Source: Anaeramoeba flamelloides
Lineage: Eukaryota > Metamonada > Anaeramoebidae
Length of the DNA stretch: 64,000 bases
Reading direction: 5' to 3'
Assembly (NCBI GenBank): GCA_027625915.1
Contig: JANTQA010000072.1
Coordinates: forward strand, 3,534,001 to 3,598,000
The notes beneath the pieces are model-generated. The model was not told the DNA's origin and ran no database searches. It was given only the letters and a program-made list of their open reading frames with translations. The translations under genes and the position numbers were made by a program. Position 1 is the first letter of the stretch, and each line of letters starts with the position of its first letter. Shown piece after piece: positions 22,701 through 33,989 of this stretch.

Positions 22701-22975
22701 TAACCCTTTTTACTGTTAATTGTAAAATAAAAAGATCTATATTTTCATTAAGCTTTCCCAAAAAATAAAACCATCCCAAGAATTAAAATAAATTATCAAT
22801 GTCCCCAATTCTCAAATAAAGAAATTAATAATTTAAGCTTCACTAAAGATTACTGTTGTTTGCAAAATAAAAAGATCAAAATTTTCATTAAGCTTTCCAA
22901 TAAAAATAACCACTCTATAATTAAAATAAATCAATAAAGTTCATAATTTTAAAAAGGAAATTAATAATTTAAGCT
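22701..22975. repeat. Tandem duplication, period about 137 bp, two copies
   Basis: Each unit contains AAATAAAAAGATC, TTTTCATTAAGCTTTCC, and ends with AGAAATTAATAATTTAAGCT or GGAAATTAATAATTTAAGCT. A second, shorter tandem pair (about 95 bp, GAAAGCTGAATAAAAATT against GAAAAGCTGAATTAAAATT) follows at 23031-23190. Confidence 0.8.
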
Positions 22976-23504
22976 GGTATTAAGAATTAAAAATTGAAAA
23001 GTCACTATGATTTATAAAAACTGTGATTATGGAAAGCTGAATAAAAATTTTGTTTAATTTATTTTGCAACAAATAGTTTTAAAAAAATTGAAATTAAACA
23101 TTATTTTTCAAAATCTGTTTTTTGAAAAGCTGAATTAAAATTGTGTTACATTTATTTTTCAATAAATAGTAAAGTTTAAAATTTTTGATCTTTGACAAGA
23201 GGAAAGAATTCGTTCTGTGGCTTGTGAAAAAAAAAATTCCAATCGAAAATTTCGAAAAGCAATTATTAATACAAAAAAAGTTGAAAATGAAGCTAAAAAT
23301 AGATTTTTCTAAAAGGGTGTGTTGGTTGATTATTTGAATTAAAGCCAAACAAAAACAAACACTTTTCTTTGTTTCATTTTATTTCTTACTTTTTTTGATT
23401 TCATTGATTAAAACTTTTCAAAAGTTTTTTGAGAAATAAAATAAGAGAAAAAAAAAAAAAAAAAAAAAATTTTGTTTTTGTTTTATTTTTTGAGATTTTT
23501 ATTT

Positions 23505-23984
23505 TTATTTTTCTTTTTTTATTTCTTTTTTTGTTTCTTTTTCTTCTTTTTCTGATTCTGATGTTAAACTGTCTCGTTCAAGCTTTCTTTTTTCGTTTGC
23601 CAATTTTGTTTCGTGTGAATTTAAAAGAGAAACGATTCTCCAAGTAATGATCATAATGATAAAAGTCATTTCAGAGAGATAGAAATTACGTTGAGCACGG
23701 AAACGAAATCGAAGAAACTCGTTTCGAGTGTCTTGAGAAGGAGGCACTTCTTGTTGTTTCATGATCTTATTTCTTGTTTCGAATTTGTAAAGAGAATAGC
23801 TTGCTTCGAAGAATAAGAGCCCAATCGCGATGAAAATGATTTTGAGGGCGAGAGAGATCGTTGGTAAAGAGCACAACTTGACAATTTTTTTAACCAACAG
23901 TGGCGAGACGAAGGGTAACAAAATTAAGGACAAAAATAACAGAAGGAAAATTAGGAACCCACAGGTTAGATAGTAAAGTACCAT
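23505..23984 (-). CDS. BAP29/BAP31-like ER membrane protein
   Basis: Intact 159-residue frame, ATG at 23984 to TAA. The BAP31/Yet family consists of ER proteins that escort and retain membrane cargo. Three hydrophobic segments (about residues 5-27, 42-62, 104-125), the N-terminal LPFVSP and above all FRFRAQRNFYLSEM followed by WRIVSLL match the family's FRAQRNLYI...RRLVTLI signature. The protein ends KKEIKKEK, so Lys at -3 and -4 gives a KKXX COPI retrieval signal, as in animal BAP31. The cytosolic tail is short (about 35 residues of charged helix) compared with the long coiled coil of human BAP31, nearer to fungal Yet proteins in length. Single exon, moderate codon bias. The call rests on motif pattern, without alignment. 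Confidence 0.85.
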   Translation of the reverse strand: MVLYYLTCGFLIFLLLFLSLILLPFVSPLLVKKIVKLCSLPTISLALKIIFIAIGLLFFEASYSLYKFETRNKIMKQQEVPPSQDTRNEFLRFRFRAQRNFYLSEMTFIIMIITWRIVSLLNSHETKLANEKRKLERDSLTSESEKEEKETKKEIKKEK

Positions 23985-24087
23985 GAGAAATTAAATAAGA
24001 AATAGAAAAAATAAAGTGTTAAAAAATGAAATCTAATTCTTCAAAAAATGTTTTATTTATTTTTGCTGATGATGTATGTACTTTCTT

Positions 24088-24312
24088 CTAAGAACCTAAG
24101 ATGTAGGAAAATAGCTTTTGGTCTTTCAAATTGTGAAACAACTTTTTTCGAATCAAGTCAGATATTTTTTTAGGACTTTTTGAAACAATTCTATTTTCAC
24201 AAACTGTAGAAAAGATTTTTGATGCAAAATCAGAACGAAAACTTCTTGAGGTCTTACATAATATAGGGTATGGTTTGGTGAAGTAATCTGACTTACTGCA
24301 ATGATAATTCAT
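24088..24312 (-). CDS. Small ORF, 74 aa, hypothetical
   Basis: ATG at 24312 to TAG, same strand as and 104 bp upstream of the BAP31-like gene. Codons are varied (TGC, ACC, CGT, GAC, TTG) and the product (MNYHCSKSDYFTKPY start, SKSPKKISDLIRKKLF in the middle) has normal composition, unlike spacer ORFs. The truncated M4 element begins 10 bp upstream of the ATG, so an earlier exon or promoter may have been displaced. It could be a genuine short gene, or the last exon of a longer one. Confidence 0.4.
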   Translation of the reverse strand: MNYHCSKSDYFTKPYPILCKTSRSFRSDFASKIFSTVCENRIVSKSPKKISDLIRKKLFHNLKDQKLFSYILGS

Positions 24313-24321
24313 TTTATTTAT

Positions 24322-24610
24322 GGTTTACAATCCCTAAAATTTAAAAATTGATAATTTTATGTTGGATGTAGTGACTTGTTAATTTGGTTCTTATCTGATG
24401 GGGTTTGTTTTTGGTATGGATTTTAAAAGTGGTTCAAAATGGATTTTTAACAATTTATTGTTTTTTTTCCTAAATCCGAATTGAAGATTCTAAGATTTTT
24501 AGATCAGTAGGTATTCAAGAATAAATTTTGATTCTTGGGTTTAAAAGAAAAATTTGATTTACAATGATGAAAATAATGTGTGATCAAAGACTATAATCCC
24601 TGTTTCAAAA
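24322..24610. mobile_element. M4 TTAA-type element, truncated copy
   Basis: GGTTTACAATCCCTAAAA start and TTGTTAATTTGGTTCTTA, CCTAAATCCGAATTGAAGAT match the left arm of 42611-43161. The right terminus is not seen; the copy fades near 24610. Confidence 0.65.
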
Positions 24611-24647
24611 TATAATCAAGTTTTTTTTTCTTCTTGTTCCAAGGCAA

Positions 24648-24950
24648 CATCTAATAGGCTACCCGATAGTATACCTAAGTTCAAATCAATTTTGAAGGTA
24701 GAGATCTGGTTATTTTCAGTAAAATTTAAATTATTCATGAAATTTCCAAAATATTCACAATTTTTTTGAATTTTTTTGAAGTTTTTTGATTGATTAAAAT
24801 TTTATGAAAAAATTGAAGATATTTTTCGAGATAAATATTCCAATTTCTTCCTTCATTTTTAGGATTTCTTTTTTCTAATTGAACTTTAAGAAACCAATTG
24901 TATATTTATTTAGGGTTTATTGTTGGTTTCTTTGATCGGTTGATGTACAG
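24648..24950 (+). repeat. Dispersed repeat R10, copy 2
   Basis: Direct match to 15980-16305, with GTATACCTAAGTTCAAATCA and TTAGGGTTTATTGTTGGTTT conserved. Confidence 0.7.
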
Positions 24951-25668
24951 GCCTTCTATAAGATAAAAAAACATGCTTTTTATTTTGAAACAAGTATTAA
25001 ATTTTTTTACAAGCTTTATTTTAACTACACAAGTGCAAAAATTTTTAAGAGTGAAAATTCATATTACAATAGAGTACCTAAATGAACCGTGAAATTTATT
25101 TTCTAATATATTGCAAGTTGAGGGTTTAATTACCAAAAAGTGATAAAAAAATCATTTTTTTTCCTATTAAAATCACTAAAAAAAAAAATTTTTTTTTTTT
25201 TTTTTTTTTTTTTTCTCTTATTTTTTTTTATAGAGTATAAAATGTGGTCTCAAGATAAAATTTTTGTTGAATTCAATTTTATTGATGTATCATTTAAACC
25301 AAGTTCAATCCTAACCCTTACTTCGAAAATTCAAAATGAAAATTTTTTTCAAAAAAACAAATAATAATAATAAAAAAAAATTATCTTATGTAAAAATTAA
25401 TATTTCAATATCTAAAAATGAAATAAATAGATTTTTTTTAAATACACACAATAATAATTTTAATTTGATAATAGATGTTCTGAATTATGATAATTTTTTT
25501 TTTATTTTTTGGATTTTTTTTTAAAAAAATATTTTTTTTCGAGTTTTTTTGTTTTAGTGCTCCTTCTAACTTTTTTCACACAAACATTTTGATGGTTGCC
25601 CTCAAGTCCCAGAATACCTGAACACTAGATAAAAAAAAAATATCAAAAAAAAAATTAAAAAATCCTTA
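24951..25668. other. AT-rich spacer
   Basis: Long T run at about 25188-25215. The frame at 25240-25520 (WSQDKIFVEFNFIDVS) has a little protein-like content but is broken and cannot be supported as a gene. Confidence 0.4.
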
Positions 25669-25863
25669 CAGTCAGTTTCACTTTTAAGACACAAACTTTC
25701 AACGAAATTTAAGGCACAAAAAAATTTCAAATTAAGGCACAAAATTTGTAATTTTTTTTTTTACAATTTATTTTTACTAGACTTTGGATTTTGTGCCTTG
25801 GTTTGTGAATTTTTATGACAAAATTTGTGTTCAAAGTTTGTGCCTTAAAAGTGAAACTGACTG
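25669..25863. mobile_element. Palindromic MITE M1, copy 2
   Basis: CAGTCAGTTTCACTTTTAAG ... CTTAAAAGTGAAACTGACTG, TA at 25667-25668 and 25864-25865. Both arms carry the common TTTCAC variant. Confidence 0.92.
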
Positions 25864-26907
25864 TATTTATTATTATTTAAAAGGAAAATATATCTTTTTT
25901 TAAAAGAGAATTTCAATTTAAAATTTTTCATTTTGATTCACTGACTTAATTTTTATTTGATTTTTCTTTTTCTTTGTTAATAAGTAATCTAAAAATTCAA
26001 TATTTTTTTACTTGAAGAGGAATAAGTAAAGTTCAATAAATTGGATATTTAATGATTGATAAGATAAAAATTCAATTTAAATCTAATAGTTGGGACTTAT
26101 AATCAATTATATCTTTAAAAATATAAATTAATTTGATGATTTCTTTTCCGTTTTTTATTGAGTTTAAAGTTTATTTAAAAATTTCCAAATTTCAATTTTG
26201 TATTAACGATTTTTTTCCCAAAATTCCTCATTAGTTCTTCGAATAAATTAAAAAATGAACATTGTCTGGGTATCTTATGGTAGTTTTGGAACCTACTACC
26301 TTCTCGTAATAATGGTAATTATTATTTTGCAAGTTCTTGTTTGTTTCTATTGGAAATAATTGAATGATTTTTTAAACAAAGACATTGAGAAAATATATGT
26401 TATAAAATATGTTTCTATTTTCTTCTTTGTTTAATATTTCAAAATGGCAACTTTAAATGAAACCCAATGTTGCCTTTTCCAATTTTACGACGAATATTTA
26501 ATTTAAAATTTTTTTTAAGGGAGTTCCTTTTTTTCTACAACAGTGAAAATACTTCATCCGATTTTGTAATTTTTTTTCTAAAGTGATCAAAAATGACGAA
26601 TTTTTAACAAATTAAAAATAATCTCAACAAGAAATCAAAATTGTCCTTGAAATATATTTTAATGTTACAGTACAGTTTTATTTAGAAGTGTGTATTGATT
26701 TAAACACTTAAATTTTATTATGTACTGAAAAACATCTCATTTTCGACCCATTTTTTTAAAAACTCTTCTATTTTCTTAAACGATTTTTTAAAATCATCCT
26801 TTTTGAATAAGAAAAAAAAACAAAAACAAAAAAAAAACAAATAAAATTAACTTTGATTTCTGAAATTGTTTTTTGTTTCTTTAGCCTTCTTAATTTTGAA
26901 AATCAGG
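25864..26907. other. AT-rich spacer, upstream of the B-box gene
   Basis: No gene recognised. Immediately before the ATG at 26908 lies a pyrimidine-rich stretch, possibly core promoter; no defined element. Confidence 0.45.
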
Positions 26908-27729
26908 ATGAGTTCTACAGATCAAAAATCTGTTATTTGTCAAGTCTGTAATTCTAGACGTTCTAATTTGTATTGTAATCATTGCAAAGTTCAATATTGC
27001 TCTGGATGCGATTCACTTGTTCATGGTGAATTTTTAAAAAAAAAACATCAACAATTTATCAAGATTATTGCAATGCAAAATATAGGACTAGGTATTTTTT
27101 GTTTTATTTTTTATTATTTTTTTTTTTGCAATTCGTATTTTTTTTAATTGTTTTTTTTCTTTGACATTTCGATAATTTGTTTAGATCAATTTGATCAAAA
27201 TTACACTTACTCAGAACTTCTGCTCTCAAACAATAATACGTCTTTAACAAATTCAGCAATCTATTATGGCCGGTCAGTTGGAACAAAAATATACTCTACC
27301 GGTTATCATGATATTGTTCTCAAAATCGATCGGTACGATCATACTCAAAATGCAAATTTACAGATTTATCTTGGTGTAATGGGGTTACATAATCGAGAAA
27401 ACTTTCTGAAGACAGGAGCACTCAATGATTCAATTAGTTTTCATACATTCCAAACTAGAATTAACCAAACAAAACGAGTGTTAAAAAGTCAGAAAGTCAA
27501 TTTTGTTAGCAACAATGTTAATTATGGAGAAAAATATGGAAAACCATTTAAAGAAGGTGACAATGTTCATATTTTTTTGGACATGGACAAGAAGGAAGTT
27601 AGTTTTGGAACAAATCAAGATATTTTTGGTTTAGCTACAAACAATTTACCTGGCCAAGTTGTTTTTTTTTGTTGTTTACAAGGAAACACATGTGAACAGA
27701 CCACCATAATCAGTTTCATTCAAGATTAA
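26908..27729 (+). CDS. B-box zinc finger plus SPRY (B30.2-like) protein, spliced
   Basis: Exon 1, 26908-27091, starts at ATG; intron 27092-27184 (GTATTTT to TTGTTTAG, 93 nt); exon 2, 27185-27729, ends TAA. The join makes Asp across the junction and gives 242 residues. Residues 11-47 show a B-box: C11-x2-C14-x8-C23-x2-C26-x4-C31-x2-C34-x4-H39-x7-H47, all eight zinc ligands present. The C-terminal half reads like SPRY: YGKPFKEGDNVHIFLDMD, then VSFGTNQDIFGLATNNLP, the usual core. There is no RING finger, so it is TRIM-like without a ligase domain; such proteins usually act as binding adaptors. The middle (IYYGRSVGTKIYSTGYH) would begin the beta-sandwich. AT-rich codons, but intact. Confidence 0.8.
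27092..27184 (+). other. Spliceosomal intron of the B-box/SPRY gene
   Basis: GTATTTTTTG donor, T-rich body, TTTGTTTAG acceptor, 93 nt. In-frame reading into it would add only hydrophobic low-complexity residues before a stop. Confidence 0.8.
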
Positions 27730-29106
27730 AAGAATTCAACAGGAAATCGAAATAATTTAATTGTGTCTTGAAAAAAATCTTTGAGTCCAAACTTCTTACT
27801 TATCATTTTTAGGGTGAAAGATCAAAAAAATATTATGTAAAAGCAAAAAGTGTATCATTCAGATATTTTTCGTTGAAATGATTTCTAAGATATAAAAAAA
27901 ATAATTATAATCATCAAAACTTATCTCTAAAATTACTATCACTTCAATCTCATAAAATGGATTAAACATTAATTTTTTTTTCTTTATATAAATGAGTGAA
28001 AGTTTATTTGTTAGTTATTTTTAATAAATATAAATTTTTAAGGAGTTGTCTGAAAAATTGATATAACATCAGTAATAATTCATAAAATTAAACAAGATTT
28101 CCGAATGAATACAAATAGGGATAAAACTATAATATCAAAATGAATTCTCAGAAATAAAAGATTTGTAGATTTGGACTGAAAAAGAGTAACATTTACAAAA
28201 AAACTTTGAGAGATTAAAAAAGAACTTTTCAAATAATAATCATCTTCAGACTAAAAAAATTAGCTTAATGGAGTTAAAATTCCATATTTTTAAATCAAAA
28301 ATTATTATTTAATTATATTAGGGATTTGTAAACTTGAATCATAACAAAAAAGATTCTAATTCAGTTGGTTTATGAATAAATGAAAAAAACACACAATTTT
28401 TAGAAATTAATAGACATTCTTCAAGAAAAATCTTTAAAACAGTAATATAAAATTGACCTAATCAAAATTTCAATTTCCAAAGGAAGATAAAAACTTACAA
28501 AGAAAGGAGATTTTCTTGATTTTCAATTAAACAAAATATCTCAAAACAACTAATATTTGAAAAAAAAAAAAAAAAAGAAAATAACAACTGGGAAGAAGAT
28601 AGCTTAAAATCATTAAATTAAAGCGTTAATTAGTATAGAAAAAAATTAATAATGGAAGTTGGAGGTTGTAAATAACAAGAATATTGAAAAATTAGAGAAA
28701 TTCTAAAAATATATGCAAGAAAGAATCATAATGTAAACTCTGATTTTTATGTTGTAATCCATAAAAATATGAAAATCTCAATTATTTTTTATAGTAGTAA
28801 GTGAAATAATGGATAAGTAATAAAAAGAAATCCCCGCATCAGAGAAGAGTTGGTATCCATCTAAACTTTACCAAAAAATCTAATCATTTTCTTAAAAATC
28901 AAGAAGTGAAAAATTTTGTAACTTTTACCAAAAATTTTTTATATATGAGAAAATCAAAGAAATTTACATATAAAATCGATTATAATTTTATAAAAGTATT
29001 CTTAGAGTTTCAGTAACATTTGAACAAAGAGATTTTATTTCTTGACTAAAGATCTTATCAAAAATAAAATTTACTTCAAAAATATGTATAAAAATAATTG
29101 AAAATA
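27730..29106. other. Gene-free AT-rich spacer
   Basis: Purine-rich on + through much of 28100-28700 (many AGAAA, GAAAA words) but with no open frame. No repeat copy recognised. Confidence 0.5.
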
Positions 29107-29304
29107 CAGTCAGTTTCACTTTTAAGACACAAACTTTCAACGAAATTTAAGGCACAAAAAAATCTCAAATTAAGGCACAAAATTTGGAATTTTTTTTTTT
29201 TTACAATTTATTTTTCTAGAATTTGAATTTTGTGCTTTAATTTTAGATTTTTTTTGTGCCTTAAATTTCATTGAAAGTTTGTGTCTTAAAAGTGAAACGG
29301 ACTG
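29107..29304. mobile_element. Palindromic MITE M1, copy 3
   Basis: CAGTCAGTTTCACTTTTAAG ... AAAAGTGAAACGGACTG with TA at 29105-29106 and 29305-29306. Arms about 85 bp with the common CAACGAAATTTAAGGCAC. Confidence 0.92.
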
Positions 29305-29463
29305 TAATGGAAAATCAAAAAAAGCAAAAAGATAAAAAAATGATTTCAAATTAGAAATTTTTTTTCTTTTAATTTTGATTAATGGGTTTAAAACGTGTAA
29401 TTCATTAATTATTACTGTTATGATTCTAAAAATTCTTATTTAAAGTGTAATAGAATGCCCAAG

Positions 29464-29610
29464 TTTTTTTAATTTAATAGAATTGAGAAAAAATATTAGA
29501 AAAGAGTTCCCAATTCTTTTGAATTTGTCATTAGGTTTTTTTGTTAATTTAAGAAATTAAAAGAAAATTTAATAATTTTTTTTTTTATTTATTCAATTAA
29601 ATAAAAACCT
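29464..29610. repeat. Mini-foldback M5, a-b pair
   Basis: A subtype-a-like hairpin (29464-29522, AATAGAATTGAG against CCAATTCTTTTGAATT) is followed by a subtype-b hairpin at 29533-29610 starting AGGTTTTTTTGTTAATTTAA and ending TTCAATTAAATAAAAACCT. The same a-then-b order recurs at 59061-59229. Confidence 0.65.
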
Positions 29611-30646
29611 ACCATATCTTTTTTTAGAGTTCTGTAGATCTTCTAGAAAACAAAACAATCATTAAAAAGGTATGGGGTTTTCTCTAGCGAAAAAATGCGA
29701 AAATAGAAAATATGCGAAAATTTTTTTCAATAATAAGTAAAAAATTCAATAATTTTTTTACTTATAAAAAAAAAACCTTCAATAATAAGTACCTTTTTTC
29801 AATAATATCTTTAATTTTTTATTTAAAATTTCAAGCAATTATTTTATTGTCAATATTCAATATTAACTCAAAAAAAACAATAATTTTAAATTTTATGAAA
29901 GAATGTAAAAATTTCAATAATGTGCAAAAGTTTTCAATATTAATGAAAAAAATGGATTGAATTGAGATGTATTTTTAATTAGAATTAATAAAAATCTATA
30001 TTTTGAAAAAGAAAATATTCAATAATTATCATAGTAATTAAATAATAGATTGGTATCTTCAATAATATTTAGAGAGATATTCAAAAATATTATAAAAAAT
30101 TCAATAAGAACAATAAAATATCAAAAATAAAAATGTAAATTATAAAAAATAAAATTTAACATTATAAGATTTGATCCATTATTTTTTGTACGCTTTAATG
30201 TGTCGAAAACAATAACTACTATTTTCTTTTAGAGAATTTTTGCATCTAATATTTTTATTGGTCATTGCTATACATCTGTCTTTCTTTGTTTTTCTAACCC
30301 CTTTTATTTTTTTCGAACTGGTTTTTTGTTGATCCCGTTACCCTTTTTTGTTGATTTTTTTTTCTAATTTCTTTTTTCTGGGTTTTTTTTCTGTAATTCT
30401 AAACCAATAATATTGTTTGTTGATTTGATTTTAGTTACCATTTCAGATTTTCTTCTCACTAGATTAGAATTTTTACCCTTTCCGATGTTTTGTTTTTTTT
30501 ATTTTTCCGGGTCTTTTTTTCTGCTTTTTTTAATAATTCTGCCCTTTTTTATGTTCTTTTTTTATTCCCTTCTTTTTTATTTTTTTGTTCTAATATATCA
30601 TTTTTTTTAATTATTTTAATAACCTTTTTTTTTTTGAATATTTATC

Positions 30647-31350
30647 TTACAATTTATTTTTCTTTTTAATTGGTCTCTTCTTAAATTTCTTTCTTGTAGC
30701 TAAAAGATCCTCAACATCATAATTATTTATTATTTTTTTGTAAGTAATTGATTTTTCCTTTTGGTGAGGAAAATAATCTTTTTGTCTTAATTTTTTCTTG
30801 ATAATTCTCCATTTTGTTTTTACTTCTTGAATACGGTGTTCCAAATCTCTTTCATCATAAGGAAAATTTTTATTTCTCATTGTTTCATGAAACATTTTGG
30901 CGTGATACTTCTTTGCTTGCAATTCTTCTTCATTCTTTAAAACATAAATTAAAGAATTTAATCCTGGTTTTCTATGATCAATTTTTTCATTTAGCTTCCG
31001 GTTATTTTTCTCCAAATACCCATTTGTTCTTTTGCAATAATCCGGTAATATAGAGTAATTCCAATTTTCAATTGGATACTCTAATAAAAAATTTTTATAA
31101 AAGTAAATTAAAATAGTTTCAAAATTTTCGTCTTCTTTATATTCCTTGACGATTTGTTCCCATTTTGAAATAAAATCTTCTATCTTTGTTTCTTGTAAAC
31201 TTTTTAGATCTTCTTTGAATTTTTTCAGTTTTAATGTTTCTTCCATTTTCAGACTTTCTATTTTTCTGATAAGACATTGAACAAAAATGAAATTTACAAT
31301 GTACTATTTTGGATTTGGGGGAAATTTTCATTAATTGCACAAGTGATCCC
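30647..31350 (-). pseudogene. MULE transposase, C-terminal fragment
   Basis: The 199-codon frame 31246-30647 contains WNYSILPDYCKRTNGYLEK, then LNEKIDHRKPGLNSLIYVLK: the W...RTN(N/G)..E...L......P.L...I..L pattern that closes MULE-family transposases. Just upstream in another frame, QLMKISPKSKIVHCKFHF matches the preceding C-x-FH box, so one frame change separates the two. The DDE catalytic part is absent. The tail ends KKRPIKKKNKL. It sits within the inverted ends 29671-32872, as expected for the element's own gene. Confidence 0.7.
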
Positions 31351-31545
31351 TATTTTAAAATTAATCAAAAAAATATTAAAAAGGTAGAGTTATTTGAGTT
31401 TATTTTTTAAAATTTTTTTAATCTTATAATTCGATGATTTGATTATTTTCAATACTAAATATTTGTTTTCAATATGTGGTTTATTTTTTTAATAATATCA
31501 ATAATATTTATTAAAATTAAAAAAAAAAAAACATTATTGTCAATA

Positions 31546-31743
31546 CAGTCAGTTTCACTTTTAAGGAACAAACTTTCAACGAAAGTTAAGGCACAAAAAA
31601 AATCTCAAATTAAAGCACAAAATTCAAATTCTAGTAAAATAATTTGTAAAAAAAAATTTTACATATTTTGTGCCTTAATTTGAGATTTTTTTTTGTGCCT
31701 TAACTTTCGTTGAAAGTTTGTGCCTTAAAAGTGAAGCTGACTG
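31546..31743. mobile_element. Palindromic MITE M1, copy 4, nested in the MULE relic
   Basis: CAGTCAGTTTCACTTTTAAG ... AAAAGTGAAGCTGACTG; TA at 31544-31545 and 31744-31745. Both arms carry GAAAGTTAAGG where other copies have GAAATTTAAGG. Confidence 0.92.
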
Positions 31744-32884
31744 TATTAATTGTGTTTAATAAAATTTATATAACAATAAAAATAAATATGAAAAAAAAAT
31801 ATAATAATTATTTTATTTTCTAATTTTAATATAAAAGATAAATTTTATCATATTAAACATTACTAAATATATTAAAATTTCATGTTTTTTTTTTATTATT
31901 TATTTATTTTTATTCTTGTTTTGTTATTGGATGTTTTACTATTGGGGGTTAGAAAATCAAATTTATGAGTATTAGATATTTTTTAAAACAAAATTAAATA
32001 GATTTTCTTCAATCACTTACATTTAATTATATTTTTTAGTAGAGTTCTTAAATTGGTATCAATTTATATTTTTTTAAATCATTTTAAAATTAATTCAAAT
32101 AGAAATTACAATATTTATATTTTTATGAATTATAAAAACAATTTAGTATTTGAAACAATTCTTTGTTCTAATAATCATTTGAAAATACAACAAATATCAA
32201 TTTTTTAAAAAACCAAATATTAATTCTGTAGTATATTATAATAAGATTTATATTTTTTTTCTAATTCGATTTTTAATTTTTTTTTTCAAATATCTTGGTG
32301 TTTGAATTACCCTTAATAATTTCCAATATATATGAAAATCTCTATTTTTTTATCTAAAATGTATAATTTATAAATAATCACAACACTATTTAAATTTCTT
32401 GACTTTTCATATTTTTTTCTACTATTTGTTTCTAAAAACAACATCTTTGAATTTTTATTTTTTTTTTTGGAGTAAAAATTTGAACAATAAAACACTTGAT
32501 GATTAATTTTTATTTATTTATTTTATTTTTTCATTTTAGTATTTATCTTCAAATAAATAAAAAAATATTATTGATTTGATGATATAATTATCTAAAATAA
32601 TCTAAATATTTTTTTCTAAATTTTCTTTCAAACAAATATTGTTTAAATTCAATAATTGTTGGGTATTTTCAAAAATAATCTTTTCAATTATAAATGAAAA
32701 ATTATATTGAAAAACTAGTATTATTATTGAAAAACAATGATAAAAATAGAACAATCAATAATCAAATAAGAAATCAATAATAGTGAAAAAATATTCAATA
32801 ATAGTGAATCTTTTTCAATAATCATTTTCGCATATTTTCGCATTTCGCGATTTTTCGTAGGAGAAATCCATATTCCAAAAAAAT

Positions 32885-33450
32885 AAAATTTTGAATTTTA
32901 TTTTAAAAATACAAGAAAAATAAACCAAATATTGAATCCTTGAAGATCTAGAAAAAATTGATCATTTATTTTATTCAACAAATATTTATAAATTTTTTTG
33001 AAATTTATAAGATTAGGCAATATTAGTTTTCAAATATTCAGAGTATAAACTAAGGGTGATTCGTATTTAAATCAGTTATTTGATAATATCTATTATTTTT
33101 TTATTTTATAATTATTAATTTGAAATAATTTTTTTTATTCGAAAATATATAAAAAAATTGAGAAATGATATAAAGCCTAAAGATACTTTTAATTTAAATA
33201 AAAACCCACTGAATGTATTTTGTATGTGTTTATAATTATTGATTAAAAATAATCTAATTAAAAAGTATTTTTTTAAGATTATAAGTCAAATTTTCCAGGT
33301 TTGTAAAAGTATTTTGGGAGAATTTTTCCTTTTATTGTTTGTTTCTTTTTTCTGATATTTTTTTTTATGTTCAATATAAATGAAAAAATTAATTTAAACT
33401 GTTCTTCAAATCAAACTATTGTATTTTTTTGAAGTTTATTTGTATTTACA
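32885..33450 (+). repeat. Dispersed repeat R12, copy 1
   Basis: Direct alignment with 41650-42210: AAATAAACCAAATATTGAA, TTATTGATTAAAA, GATTATAAGT, TTTTGGGA and TTTTTTATGTT are shared in order. About 560 bp, diverged, non-coding. The match begins in GAGAAATCC of the MULE right end. Confidence 0.7.
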
Positions 33451-33630
33451 TTTAGTTTTTTCTTTTGAATTTTCTTTAATAAAAAGAAAAACGATTGAAA
33501 AGAAAAAGAAAAAAATTAAACGAGAAAAAATAAATTTAATAGAATTAGAAAAAAGGATTTAATTTATTATATTTTTGATTGATCTTTTTTTACATGATTT
33601 TTATTATTTTTCTTTTTTTATTTGTAGTTA

Positions 33631-33827
33631 CAGTCAGTTTCACTTTTAAGACACAAACTTTCAACGAAATTTAAGGCGCAATAAAAATCTCAAATTAAAG
33701 TACAAAATTCAAAGTCTAGTAAAAATAAATTGTAAAAAAAAAAATTCCAAATTTTGTGCCTTAATTTGAAATTTTTTTGTGCCTTAAATTCCGTTGAAAG
33801 TTTGTGCCTTAAAAGTGAAACTAACTG
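33631..33827. mobile_element. Palindromic MITE M1, copy 5
   Basis: CAGTCAGTTTCACTTTTAAG ... AAAAGTGAAACTAACTG. TA at the left (33629-33630), mutated TT at the right. Confidence 0.9.
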
Positions 33828-33989
33828 TTATTTCATTATACTATGAAAAGAATTACTTTGTTATTTATTAAAATATCTATTAAAGTGAGCAATCATATTG
33901 ATTAAATGGGTTGATTTTGATAATTTAATTGTAAATACTCCAAGAAACTCAAAATTGTAAAATCAGATCTTCCCTTGAAAAAGTACACT

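Larger units (their letters stand above)
29671..32872. mobile_element. MULE-type DNA transposon relic, 3.2 kb
   Basis: Left end TATGGGGTTTTCTCTAGCGA then AAATGCGAAAATAGAAAATA, and the right end, read on the other strand, TATGGATTTCTCCTACGAAA then AATCGCGAAATGCGAAAATA: inverted ends of about 50 bp. Inside both ends many CAATAAT words occur (29727-30120 and 32640-32830), looking like subterminal transposase-binding repeats. It encloses the transposase remnant at 30647-31350 and an M1 insertion at 31546. No clear 8-10 bp target duplication was found, and similarity of 41620-42210 to 32861-33450 starts inside the right terminus, so the right limit is not certain. Confidence 0.7.

Noticed and set aside
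22701-23190. CRISPR-like or satellite array
   Set aside because: Only two copies of each unit, directly adjacent with no spacers; simple tandem duplications.
23094-23348. 84-codon minus ORF, Phe/Ile/Asn-rich
   Set aside because: Spacer composition, overlaps a tandem duplication, no domain.
29712-29960. 82-codon + ORF
   Set aside because: It is built of the CAATAAT-rich subterminal repeats of the MULE relic.
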